A stretch of DNA of 64,000 bases from Micromonospora sp. WMMD961 (GTDB lineage: Bacteria; Actinomycetota; Actinomycetes; Mycobacteriales; Micromonosporaceae): assembly GCF_029626145.1 (NCBI RefSeq), contig NZ_JARUBJ010000002.1:5429501-5493500 (forward strand), in the 5' to 3' direction. Under the pieces are notes generated by a model that saw only the letters and a list, made by a program, of their open reading frames with translations, did not search any database and was not told the DNA's origin. The translations under genes were made by a program, and so were the position numbers. Shown here in pieces: positions 16,828 to 24,899 of this stretch; positions within the stretch are counted from its first letter, which is position 1, and each line of letters opens with the position of its first letter.

Positions 16828-17910
16828 GTGACCCACGCTGCTCCCGTGTCTCCCGTCGACCGCGCCGACCTTCGCCAGCGGGTCGACAAGGCCCTCACCG
16901 AGTTCCTGGCCGGTCAACGGGCCCGGCTCACCGCCGTGGACGACGCGCTGATCCCGGTGGCGGAGGCGATCGAGGCCTTCGTGCTCGGTGGCGGCAAGCG
17001 GCTGCGTCCAGCGTTCGCGTACTGGGGGTTCCGGGGCGCCGGCGGGGCCGACGCCGAGCCGGTGCTCGGCGCCCTGGCCGCGCTGGAGTTCGTCCAGGCC
17101 AGTGCCCTGATGCACGACGACCTGATGGACCGCTCCGACACCCGACGCGGTGAGCCGGCTGTGCACCGGCGGTTCGCCGCCCGGCACCGGCAGGCCGGCT
17201 GGGGTGGTGACCCGGACAGCTTCGGCGACGCCGCAGCTCTCCTGCTGGGCGACCTCTGTCTGGTCTGGTCCGACGAGCTGCTGCACTCCGCGGGGCTGGA
17301 CCCGTGGGTGCTGGCCCGGGCGCGGCCGGTCTTCGACGAGATGCGCACCGAGGTCACCGTCGGTCAGTACCTCGACGTGCTGACGCAGGCCACCGGGGAC
17401 ACCTCGGTGGAACGGGCCAGCAAGGTCGCCCGGTACAAGTCGGCGAAGTACACCGTCGAACGTCCACTGCTGCTCGGTGCCGCGCTGGCCGACGCGACGG
17501 CCGACGTGCGGACGGCCTACTCGGCGTACGGGCTGCCGCTGGGCGAGGCGTTCCAGCTTCGCGACGACGTGCTGGGGGTCTTCGGTGACCCGGCGCTGAC
17601 CGGCAAGCCGGCCGGGGACGACCTGCGGGAGGGCAAGCGCACCTACCTGGTGGCGGCTGCCGTGGAGACCACCGACGACGCGGGCCGCGAGCTGCTGCTC
17701 GGCCGGCTCGGCGATCCGGAGCTGGACGAGCAGGGGGTGGCCCGGCTGCGCGAACTGATCTCCGCGAGCGGGGCGCTCGCCCGTACCGAACAGCGGATCG
17801 TCACGCTCACCGACGCCGCGCTGGCCGCCCTGACCGCCGTCGACCTCGACACCGAGGCCCGCCAGGCCCTGGTAGACCTGGCCATAGCCGCAACCCGCCG
17901 AGCCGACTGA
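16828..17910 (+). CDS. idsA: Polyprenyl (geranylgeranyl-type) diphosphate synthase
   Basis: 360 aa trans-prenyltransferase making a C20-class or longer diphosphate from IPP and allylic primers. The first Asp-rich motif is ALMHDDLMDRSDTRRG, the second is QLRDDVLGVFGD; the substrate-binding GGGKRLRPAFAYWG is also present. The residues before the first motif (FVQASALMHDD) are the usual chain-length region, but length cannot be predicted securely. The GTG start is preceded 6 nt by TAGCGT (16816-16821), so it is likely leaderless. It may supply GGPP to the carotenoid genes 2.3 kb away, although its placement next to metF and the pknL region is a conserved actinobacterial arrangement. Confidence 0.92.
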   Translation: MTHAAPVSPVDRADLRQRVDKALTEFLAGQRARLTAVDDALIPVAEAIEAFVLGGGKRLRPAFAYWGFRGAGGADAEPVLGALAALEFVQASALMHDDLMDRSDTRRGEPAVHRRFAARHRQAGWGGDPDSFGDAAALLLGDLCLVWSDELLHSAGLDPWVLARARPVFDEMRTEVTVGQYLDVLTQATGDTSVERASKVARYKSAKYTVERPLLLGAALADATADVRTAYSAYGLPLGEAFQLRDDVLGVFGDPALTGKPAGDDLREGKRTYLVAAAVETTDDAGRELLLGRLGDPELDEQGVARLRELISASGALARTEQRIVTLTDAALAALTAVDLDTEARQALVDLAIAATRRAD

Positions 17911-17936
17911 CCCCGGCCCTTCCGCTTTCCCGCGTT

Positions 17937-17991
17937 GATCATGAAGTTATTGCCACTCGCGTCGGCGTGTCGTGGCAATAACTTCATGATC
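17937..17991. repeat. Intergenic inverted repeat, likely bidirectional terminator
   Basis: Perfect 20-bp arms at 17937-17956 and 17972-17991 flank a 15-nt loop; with flanking wobble pairing the stem extends outward to the CGTT. The left arm starts GATCATGAAG. It lies between convergent idsA and the Rv2175c-like gene, so it could end transcription from both sides. It has the same layout as the element at 21474-21532. Confidence 0.8.
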
Positions 17992-18019
17992 GACGGCGAG
18001 AGAGCGCGGGTGGGGTGCG

Positions 18020-18409
18020 TTAGAAGCCTTCGGCCTGGGCTCTGCGTTTCACTTCGCGGGCCTGGTCACCGGAGAGCGCGGCGGCGGGGGTGTTCCCGGG
18101 GAGGGTGTCGTCCTGTTCGTAGAGCCAGCGCAGGGCGGCCTCGTCGTCGTAGCCGTTGTCGGCGAGCAGGTTGAGCACGCCGGGTAGGTGCTTGAGCACC
18201 GTCTGGTTGGCAACCAGGTCCGCCGGGATGCGGCGGACGCCGTCGCGGCGGACCGCCAGCAACTCCCGGTCACGGATCATCTGGTGCACCTTGCTGATCG
18301 ACACGTCGAGACGCTCGGCGACGTCGGGCAGGGTCAGCCAGCCAGCCGGGTCGGTGGGGCCGGCGAGCTCCGGGCCGGGCACGGCCTGGTCGGGTACGGA
18401 TTCGGTCAC
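18020..18409 (-). CDS. Rv2175c-like DNA-binding protein
   Basis: 129 aa from a GTG at 18409. A winged-HTH region, LTLPDVAERLDVSISKVHQM, is followed by IRDRELLAVRRDGVRRIPAD; the C-terminal region (LPGVLNLLADNGYDDEAALR) is the Rv2175c C-terminal domain type. In M. tuberculosis the homologue binds DNA and is phosphorylated by the neighbouring kinase PknL. Here too it is divergent from a PASTA kinase gene, which supports the assignment. The open frame extends to 18487 but the extra N-terminal residues look non-conserved. Confidence 0.83.
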   Translation of the reverse strand: MTESVPDQAVPGPELAGPTDPAGWLTLPDVAERLDVSISKVHQMIRDRELLAVRRDGVRRIPADLVANQTVLKHLPGVLNLLADNGYDDEAALRWLYEQDDTLPGNTPAAALSGDQAREVKRRAQAEGF

Positions 18410-18558
18410 CCGACCACCCTGCCACGCCGTCACCGCGACGAGCCACGGCACCCCGGACAACCGATCGACGCCCCGGCTCGTACGCATCGCTGACCAGCGG
18501 ACGAGGGGCGGCGAGCGCGGCGGGACGAACCAGTTCAGCGATCGGCTGTAGCATCCTG

Positions 18559-18588
18559 TTCAACCTTCACCCCCTGGACACATAGACT
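18559..18588 (+). promoter_or_regulatory. Promoter of the PASTA kinase gene
   Basis: TTCAAC (18559-18564) and TAGACT (18583-18588) are 18 bp apart, close to the actinobacterial housekeeping consensus. The ATG begins 9 nt after the hexamer, implying a leaderless or nearly leaderless mRNA. Confidence 0.6.
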
Positions 18589-18596
18589 CCCTGCCG

Positions 18597-20582
18597 ATGG
18601 ACACTCAGGTCGCCGACACGTTGCTGGGCTCGCTGATCGACGGGCGCTACCGCATTCGCGGTCGCGTGGCCCGTGGTGGCATGGCGACCGTGTACACCGC
18701 CACCGACGAGCGCCTTGAGCGCACCGTCGCCGTGAAGATCATTCACCCGACCCAGGCGCCCGAGGCCCGGGCCCGGATCGCCAACTTCGTGGCCCGGTTC
18801 ACCGACGAGGCGAAGACCATCGCCCGGCTGACCCACCCGAACGTGGTGGCCGTCTACGACCAGGGCACCCACGCCGGCCTGCCGTACCTGGTGATGGAGT
18901 ACGTCCGTGGCCGCACGCTGCGCGACGTGCTGGCCGAGCGCCGCCGGCTCAACCCGGACGAGGCGCTGGCCATCGCCGAGCAGATGCTCGCCGCGATCGC
19001 CGCCGCGCACCGGTCAGGTCTGGTGCACCGCGACGTCAAACCGGAGAACGTGCTGGTCGCCGAGGCACCCACCGGCGGTGTCGCCAACCTGGTCGACAGC
19101 GTCGTCAAGGTGGCCGACTTCGGTCTGGCCCGGGCGGTCGAGGCGAGCGCCGACGACGAGCAGGGCACCCAGCTGATGGCCACCGTGGCGTACGTCGCCC
19201 CGGAGCTGGTCACCGAGGGCCGCGCCGATCCACGTACCGACGTCTACTCGGCCGGCATCGTGCTGTTCGAGATGCTCACCGGCCGCGTGCCGTACGACGG
19301 GGACCGCCCGGTCGACGTCGCCTGGCAGCACGTGGACCGGGACGTACCGGCACCCTCGATGCTGGTTCCCGGCCTGCCGCCGGTCCTCGACGACCTGGTG
19401 CAGCGCGCCACCCGACGTGATCCCGGTGCGCGGCCCGCCGATGCCGGCGCGCTGCTGACCGAGGTCCAGGCAGCCCGGGAGCGCCTGGGTGGCGGCAACG
19501 CGCACACTGCGGTGCTCCGCCCGGTGAGCGGCGATGCGCCACTGTCGCAGCCGACCATGGTGGTCGCGACGGTCCGGCCTCCCGACCGCCCGGCCTGGGC
19601 GCGGCTGCCCGAGGGTGGCAACCAGGGTGCGGGGCGACGTCGGGCCGCCCCGGAACCTGCCGAGGGCCTGGGGTCCCGGCTCGCCGCGCTGCGCAGCACA
19701 CTGATGGCGAGTCCGCGTGGCCGGTTGGCCGTCGCGGCCGCGGTGGTGACGCTGGGCCTGGTGGCCGCTCTCGGCGGCTGGTGGTTCGGTGTCGGCCGTT
19801 ACACGACCGCTCCCCAGCTGGTGAGTTTGAGCAAGGCCGAGGCGCAGGCGCAGGCCGACCGGGCCGGGCTCACCCTGGAGTACGGCGAGCCGCGCTTCGA
19901 CGAGAAGGCCCCGAAGGACAGCGTGCTGGGGCAGACCCCGGCCTCGACCACCAAGATCGTCAAGGGTGGCACGATCACCCTGACCCTCTCCCTCGGTCCG
20001 GAACGCTTCCCCGTGCCGGACGTGATCGGCAAGGAGTTCGAACTCGCCGAGGCGGATCTGGTCAACGTGAAGCTGGTGGTGGCCAAGGGCGCCGCACGCT
20101 ACGACGACACCCTGCCCGCCGGGGTCGTGCTGGACAGTTCCCCCAAGGTGGGCACCGAGGTCAAACCCGGTGCGAAGATCACCCTCATTCTGAGCCGGGG
20201 CCGGGCGCCGGTGTCGGTGCCGAACCTGGTCGGCAAGAGCCTGACCGAGGCCCGAGACGCCCTGGGTAAGCTCGGCCTGGTCCTGGTGGAGACCTACAAG
20301 GAGTCCGACAAGCCCAAGGACGAGATCCTCGGCCAGAGCCCGGCGGACGGTGCCGGCGTGGAGAAGGGCACCCAGGTCAAGCTGGACGTGAGCAAGGGCC
20401 CACCGGCGATCGTCATGCCCCGGGTGGTCGACCTGCCGTGCCAGCAGGCCAAGCAGGCGTTGGAGAGCCAGGGCTTCCCGGTGACCATCGTGCTCAACCC
20501 GAACGCGGTGGTCCGGCTCCAGGCTCCGGGCGAGAATTCGCAGGTGCCGCCGGGCACTCCGGTCACCCTCACGTGCTTCTGA
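18597..20582 (+). CDS. pknL: PknL-like Ser/Thr protein kinase with PASTA repeats
   Basis: 661 aa membrane receptor kinase. Kinase domain about 15-290: glycine loop VARGGMATVY, Lys47 in AVKII, HRDVKPEN at 144-151, DFG at 174-176, APE at 201-203. A linker is followed by one transmembrane helix about 378-399. The extracellular part carries four PASTA units starting near 403, 471, 540 and 610, which usually bind cell-wall fragments. The divergent Rv2175c-like gene is a known substrate partner in mycobacteria. The stop overlaps the nfo ATG by 1 nt (TGATG). Symbol given by domain layout and gene order. Confidence 0.92.
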   Translation: MDTQVADTLLGSLIDGRYRIRGRVARGGMATVYTATDERLERTVAVKIIHPTQAPEARARIANFVARFTDEAKTIARLTHPNVVAVYDQGTHAGLPYLVMEYVRGRTLRDVLAERRRLNPDEALAIAEQMLAAIAAAHRSGLVHRDVKPENVLVAEAPTGGVANLVDSVVKVADFGLARAVEASADDEQGTQLMATVAYVAPELVTEGRADPRTDVYSAGIVLFEMLTGRVPYDGDRPVDVAWQHVDRDVPAPSMLVPGLPPVLDDLVQRATRRDPGARPADAGALLTEVQAARERLGGGNAHTAVLRPVSGDAPLSQPTMVVATVRPPDRPAWARLPEGGNQGAGRRRAAPEPAEGLGSRLAALRSTLMASPRGRLAVAAAVVTLGLVAALGGWWFGVGRYTTAPQLVSLSKAEAQAQADRAGLTLEYGEPRFDEKAPKDSVLGQTPASTTKIVKGGTITLTLSLGPERFPVPDVIGKEFELAEADLVNVKLVVAKGAARYDDTLPAGVVLDSSPKVGTEVKPGAKITLILSRGRAPVSVPNLVGKSLTEARDALGKLGLVLVETYKESDKPKDEILGQSPADGAGVEKGTQVKLDVSKGPPAIVMPRVVDLPCQQAKQALESQGFPVTIVLNPNAVVRLQAPGENSQVPPGTPVTLTCF

Positions 20583-21448
20583 TGCCGACGGTCACCTCGC
20601 GTCCGGTGGGCGCGCACACTCCGACCTCCGGTGGGCTGGCCAAGGCCGCCCTGCCGTACGTCGACGCGACCGGCGCCCGGGTGGTCCAGGTCTACGTCTC
20701 CAACTCGCGGGGCTGGGCGTTGCCCAACGGCGACCCGGTGCAGGACGCCCTGTTCCGCGACGGCTGCGCCGAGCGGGGCATTCCGGCGTTCATCCACGCG
20801 TCGCTGCTGGTCAACCTCGGCTCACCCACCCCCGCGACGGTCGAGAAGTCGGCCCAGACGCTGGCCCACGCGCTGCGCCGGGGCGTGGCGATCGGTGCTC
20901 AGGCGGTGGTGTTCCACGCGGGCAGTTCGGTGGACGAGGGGCACGCCGAGGCGGCGATGCGTCAGGTCCGCCAGGAGTTGCTGCCGCTGCTCGACTGGGC
21001 CGCCGCAGCCGGTGGCCCGATGCTGCTGGTCGAGCCGAGCGCGGGCGGCGGCCGGTCGCTCGCCTCGCGGGTGGAGCACCTCGGTCCGTACCTGGACGCG
21101 GTGGACCGCCACCCCATGCTCGGGGTCTGCTTCGACACCTGCCACGCCTGGGCTGCCGGGCACGACCTGGCGGTCGAGGGTGGCATGACGGCGACCCTGG
21201 ACACGCTGGTGGCCACCGTCGGCGCGGACCGGCTACGGCTGGTCCACGCCAACGACTCGAAGGACCTGTGCGGTTCCACCCGGGACCGGCACGAGAACAT
21301 CGGCAAGGGCACCATCGGCGAGCCCGCCTTCGCCGAGCTGATGGCGCACCCCGCCACCGCCGGCGTCCCCCTGGTCGTGGAGACCCCGAGTGAAAAGCAG
21401 ATCGGCCACACCGCCGACATCCAAACCCTCACCCGCCTCCACCCCTGA
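20582..21448 (+). CDS. nfo: Endonuclease IV (AP endonuclease)
   Basis: 288 aa TIM-barrel, zinc-dependent enzyme that cleaves DNA at abasic sites during base-excision repair. Metal and family motifs seen: VVQVYVSNSRGW, PAFIHASLLVNLGSP, AVVFHAGSS, LLVEPSAGG, GVCFDTCHAWAAGHDL, LVHANDSKDLCGSTRDRHEN and IGKGTIGEPAF. Length is typical of Nfo. It is coupled to the kinase gene by a 1-nt stop/start overlap, so it is co-transcribed. It ends just before an inverted-repeat terminator candidate. Confidence 0.93.
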   Translation: MPTVTSRPVGAHTPTSGGLAKAALPYVDATGARVVQVYVSNSRGWALPNGDPVQDALFRDGCAERGIPAFIHASLLVNLGSPTPATVEKSAQTLAHALRRGVAIGAQAVVFHAGSSVDEGHAEAAMRQVRQELLPLLDWAAAAGGPMLLVEPSAGGGRSLASRVEHLGPYLDAVDRHPMLGVCFDTCHAWAAGHDLAVEGGMTATLDTLVATVGADRLRLVHANDSKDLCGSTRDRHENIGKGTIGEPAFAELMAHPATAGVPLVVETPSEKQIGHTADIQTLTRLHP

Positions 21449-21473
21449 ACCTCGCCCCCACCCGCCGATCTTC

Positions 21474-21532
21474 GTTGATCAAGAGGTTTGCGTCATCCGG
21501 ACCCGGAATCTGACGCAAACCTCTTGATCAAC
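21474..21532. repeat. Intergenic inverted repeat, likely bidirectional terminator
   Basis: Perfect 22-bp arms 21474-21495 and 21511-21532 around a 15-nt loop. The left arm starts GTTGATCAAGAGG, similar in its first bases to the element at 17937. It lies between convergent nfo and the threonine aldolase gene. Confidence 0.82.
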
Positions 21533-21560
21533 ACCAGGAGGCGGGCCGGGCCCCGCGGGG

Positions 21561-22601
21561 TCAGGACGCGGCGAGGATGCGGGGCAGGGCTGCGGCGGCG
21601 CGGTCGATGTCCGCGTCGCTGACGCCCAGGTGGGTGACCAGACGGGCGGTACGGGGGCCGAGCACCGAGATGAGTACGCGCTCGGCCCGCGCGACGGCGG
21701 CCAGAGCGCGCGCGTCCAGGGCGTGCTTGGTCAGGTCCAGCGCGACCAGGTTGGTGCGGGCTGGGGTGGCCAGCACGCCGAACGGCGCGACCGCCTCGGC
21801 GAGCCGGGCAGCCTTGGCGTGGTCGTCGGCCAGCCGGTCGACGTGGTGCGCGAGCGCGTACCGGCCGGCGGCGGCGAGGATGCCGGCCTGACGCATGCCG
21901 CCGCCCATCCGTTTACGGATCAGCCGGGCTCGTTCGATCCTGTCGGCGCTGCCGACCACCAGGGAGCCGACCGGCGCGCCGAGCCCCTTGGAGAGGCACA
22001 CCGACAGCGTGTCGAACAGCTGGCCGTACTCGATCAGGGGCACGCCGTCCGCGACGTGCGCGTGCCAGATCCGGGCACCGTCGCAGTGCAGCGCCACACC
22101 CGCGTCGTCGGCGACCCGACGCAGATCCCGCAGGGTGGCCAGCGGAATCACCCCGCCACCACCCCGGTTGTGGGTCTGCTCGACGGCGATCGCGCGGGTG
22201 GGAACAGCGAAGAAGCCGTCCGGCCGGATCATCCCGGCCACCACCTCCGGGTCGATGTCCGCGCCGACCGCAGGCCAGGTCCGCGAGGAGATCCCGCCGT
22301 ACGCGGCAGCCGCCCCGATCTCGTACGTGACCACGTGCGCGTCCGCGTCGCAGAGCAGCTCGTCACCCGGCGACACCAGCAGTTGCAGGGCGATCTGGTT
22401 GGCCATCGACCCGCTCGGGGCGAACAGCGCCGCCTCGTGCCCGAACAGGGCGGCCACCTCGGCTTCGAGGGCGTTGACGGTCGGGTCCTCGCCGTAGACG
22501 TCGTCGCCCACCTCGGCGGTGGCCATCGCCTCCCGCATCCCGGCGGTGGGCCGGGTCACCGTGTCGGACCGCAGGTCCACGAACAGATCAGCCACTGTCA
22601 T
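21561..22601 (-). CDS. ltaE: Low-specificity threonine aldolase (PLP-dependent)
   Basis: 346 aa fold-type I PLP enzyme cleaving threonine or allo-threonine to glycine and acetaldehyde. Seen: VDLRSDTVTRPTAGMREAMA at the N-terminus, GDDVYGEDPTVNALEA, SGSMANQIAL, EQTHNRGGGGVIPL, the PLP Asp in LHCDGARIWHAH and the Schiff-base Lys in SVCLSKGLGAPVGS. I use the ATG at 22601, which gives the family-like N-terminus; an in-frame GTG at 22631 would add ten residues. It converges with nfo. Confidence 0.9.
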   Translation of the reverse strand: MTVADLFVDLRSDTVTRPTAGMREAMATAEVGDDVYGEDPTVNALEAEVAALFGHEAALFAPSGSMANQIALQLLVSPGDELLCDADAHVVTYEIGAAAAYGGISSRTWPAVGADIDPEVVAGMIRPDGFFAVPTRAIAVEQTHNRGGGGVIPLATLRDLRRVADDAGVALHCDGARIWHAHVADGVPLIEYGQLFDTLSVCLSKGLGAPVGSLVVGSADRIERARLIRKRMGGGMRQAGILAAAGRYALAHHVDRLADDHAKAARLAEAVAPFGVLATPARTNLVALDLTKHALDARALAAVARAERVLISVLGPRTARLVTHLGVSDADIDRAAAALPRILAAS

Positions 22602-22711
22602 CCCTTCGACCGCCGGTTGCGGGTCTCGCACACCTGGCCACGGTCATCTTCTCGGCTGCCGGCATAGTGGTCCACCGACAGAGTGGTCCACCGACAGGGC
22701 GGTCCGCGGCC

Positions 22712-24118
22712 TCAGCCGCGGAGCATCTCCGCCACCAGGAAGGCCAGCTCCAACGACTGCTGGGTGTTCAGACGCGGGTCGCAGGCGGTCTCGTAGCGGT
22801 CGGGCAGGTCGAGGTCCTCGATGCCCTGGGCGCCGCCGAGGCACTCGGTGACGTCCTCACCGGTCAACTCGACGTGCAGCCCGCCGGGGTGGGTGTCCAG
22901 GCCGCGGTGCACCTCGAAGTAGCCGAGCACCTCGTCGACGATCCGGTCGAAGTGCCGGGTCTTGTAGCCGTTGGACGACTCGTGCGTGTTGCCGTGCATC
23001 GGGTCGCACTGCCAGACCACCTTCGCGCCGGCGGCGGTGACCTTGGCGACGATCGGCGGCAGGGCGTCGCGCACCCGGTGGTTGCCCATCCGGCTGATCA
23101 GGGTGAGCCGGCCGGGGATGTTGTCCGGGTTGAGCTTTTCGCACAGCTCGATCGCCTCGTCCGGGGAGGTGGTCGGGCCGAGCTTGACGCCGATCGGGTT
23201 GGCGATCCGGGAGATGAAGTCGATGTGCGCGCCGCTGATCTGCCGGGTACGCTCGCCGATCCAGAGGAAGTGCCCGGAGAGCCCGTACGCCCGACGGTCG
23301 GAGACCCGGGTGAGCGCCCGGTCGTACTCCAGGGCGAGAGCCTCGTGGGAGCAGTAGAGCGTGACCGTACGCAGCGCCTCGTCGTCGGTCATCCCGCAGG
23401 CCCGGATGAACGCCAGCGCCCGGTCGATCTCCCGGGCGATCGCCTCGTAGCGCTCCCCCGCCGGGGAGTTCTTCACGAATCCCTTGTTCCAGTCGTGCAC
23501 CGCGTGCAGGTCGGCGAGGCCACCGGCGAGGTACGCCCGGAGCATGTTCATCGCCGCCGCCGAGTTGGCGTACGCCCGGATCATGCGCTGCGGGTCGGCG
23601 ACCCGGGCGGCCGGGTCGGCCTCCAGCGAGTTGATCATGTCGCCCCGGTACGCGGGCAGACCGCGCGCGTCGGTGGGCAGCGAGCGGGGCTTGGTGTACT
23701 GCCCGGCCACCCGGGCGACCTTGACGACCGGCAGGGACGCGCCGTAGGTGAGCACGATCGCCATCTGCAGCAGGGTGCGGGCGTTGGCCAGGAGGTGACT
23801 CTCGGTGTTGTCGGCGAACGTCTCGGCGCAGTCACCGCCCTGCAGCAGGAACGCCTTGCCCTCGCAGACCAGGGCGAGCTTCTGCCGGAGCTGGTCCACC
23901 TCGTAGGGCGCGACGACCGAGGGCACGGTGTCGAGGACCTTGCACACCTCGGCGACGGCGGCCGGATCGGACCACGGCGGGACCTGCTCGCGGGGCAACT
24001 CCCGCCATCGGTCCAGGCCGAGCGCGGCGTCCTCGGCGGAGTCGACGGTCGGTCGGCTGGTCTGCAGGCCCGGGCTACCCACCCCGGGATGGCTCAGCTG
24101 ATGCCACTCATGGCGCAT
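22712..24118 (-). CDS. aroG: 3-deoxy-7-phosphoheptulonate synthase, class II
   Basis: 468 aa enzyme of the first shikimate step (PEP + erythrose 4-phosphate). Class II hallmarks: AFLLQGGDCAETFADNTESH, VARVAGQYTKPRS, FLWIGERTRQISGAHIDF, NPIGVKLGPTTSPDEAIELC, LISRMGNHRVRD and WQCDPMHGNTHES. The frame is open to 24190, but the ATG at 24118 has TACGCT (24126-24131, minus strand) 7 nt upstream and gives a length near the M. tuberculosis and Streptomyces enzymes. It follows the lipoprotein gene by 87 bp but has its own promoter. Confidence 0.95.
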   Translation of the reverse strand: MRHEWHQLSHPGVGSPGLQTSRPTVDSAEDAALGLDRWRELPREQVPPWSDPAAVAEVCKVLDTVPSVVAPYEVDQLRQKLALVCEGKAFLLQGGDCAETFADNTESHLLANARTLLQMAIVLTYGASLPVVKVARVAGQYTKPRSLPTDARGLPAYRGDMINSLEADPAARVADPQRMIRAYANSAAAMNMLRAYLAGGLADLHAVHDWNKGFVKNSPAGERYEAIAREIDRALAFIRACGMTDDEALRTVTLYCSHEALALEYDRALTRVSDRRAYGLSGHFLWIGERTRQISGAHIDFISRIANPIGVKLGPTTSPDEAIELCEKLNPDNIPGRLTLISRMGNHRVRDALPPIVAKVTAAGAKVVWQCDPMHGNTHESSNGYKTRHFDRIVDEVLGYFEVHRGLDTHPGGLHVELTGEDVTECLGGAQGIEDLDLPDRYETACDPRLNTQQSLELAFLVAEMLRG

Positions 24119-24205
24119 GACAGAAAGCGTACGGCGACGGTCGAGGCGACCGGGCGGCGAGGGGGACGGTTCCGGCAGGTGGGAGATCAATCCGCCGGGT
24201 GCTGG

Positions 24206-24718
24206 TCAGGACGCGGGGGTAGGGGGGGCCTTCGGCGGCGTCGGGCTGGCGGCCGGAGCCTCGCCCGGAGCCTCGCCGGCGATGCACCAGTCGCCTCCGT
24301 CCCGGGTGACGGTGAACACCAGCGGCCGGGTGACGGTGCGCTTGCCGGAGGCGACCGAGACCGAGACGCTGACCTCCTGCCCGAACGGACCGGGCCGGAT
24401 GTCGGTGATGGCCGCCTCGGGCACCTTGAAGTGGTCGGCGAAGTCACCGTTGGGTCCGGTGGCACCCAGGTCGAAACCGTCGTGCAGGAGAGCGCAGAGC
24501 TGGCTCCGACCGGCGGCGACGTCCTTCGCGGTCATCGCGTCGAGGTACGCCTGCACGCGCTCACGGGAGCGGGTGGCCGCCTCCTCGGCGGGGGCTCGCG
24601 CGGGCTTGGCCGCGGGCTCCTTCTCGGCGTCGCCGCCGATGCCGCAGCCGCCCAGGACGACGGGCAGCAGCACCAACCCGGCGGCGGTCGCCGCCAGCCT
24701 GCGGTGGGTCGAGCGCAT
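24206..24718 (-). CDS. Putative lipoprotein of unknown function
   Basis: 170 aa. Signal peptide MRSTHRRLAATAAGLVLLP with a lipobox VVLGGC, so it is predicted to be lipid-anchored on the outer face of the membrane. The mature part has a short charged linker, then a compact region around VQAYLDAMTAKDVAAGRSQL with two further Cys (LCALL, DWCIAG) that may pair, and a Pro/Ala tail. This resembles small NTF2-like or DUF4878-type lipoproteins, but I do not assign it. ATG at 24718 has GGAGG 6 nt upstream. Confidence 0.78.
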   Translation of the reverse strand: MRSTHRRLAATAAGLVLLPVVLGGCGIGGDAEKEPAAKPARAPAEEAATRSRERVQAYLDAMTAKDVAAGRSQLCALLHDGFDLGATGPNGDFADHFKVPEAAITDIRPGPFGQEVSVSVSVASGKRTVTRPLVFTVTRDGGDWCIAGEAPGEAPAASPTPPKAPPTPAS

Positions 24719-24794
24719 GACCACCTCCGTCGACCGCGCCATCGAGACCTGCCGAGCCGCGAGTCTGCCACATCGAGCTGGGACAGCCCAACGA

Positions 24795-24833
24795 CGGCGG
24801 CCCGGCCGACGCTGGGCGTCGACCGGGCCGCCG
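24795..24833 (-). terminator. Strong hairpin terminator after the chitinase gene
   Basis: 18-bp arms 24795-24812 and 24816-24833 with a single mismatch and a 3-nt loop. It starts 66 bp beyond the chitinase stop. It lacks a T-run, as is common for actinobacterial terminators. Nothing else is seen in 24719-24899. Confidence 0.7.
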
Positions 24834-24899
24834 GGTCACGGGCGGGGAGGGACGGTGCGGGCCCCTCCCCGCCGTGTGGGTGGAGCGTCGGCCCTCGGC

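Noticed and set aside
24790..24840. tRNA or small RNA gene at the strong hairpin
   Set aside because: It is a single stem with a 3-nt loop and lacks cloverleaf arms; a terminator explains it better.
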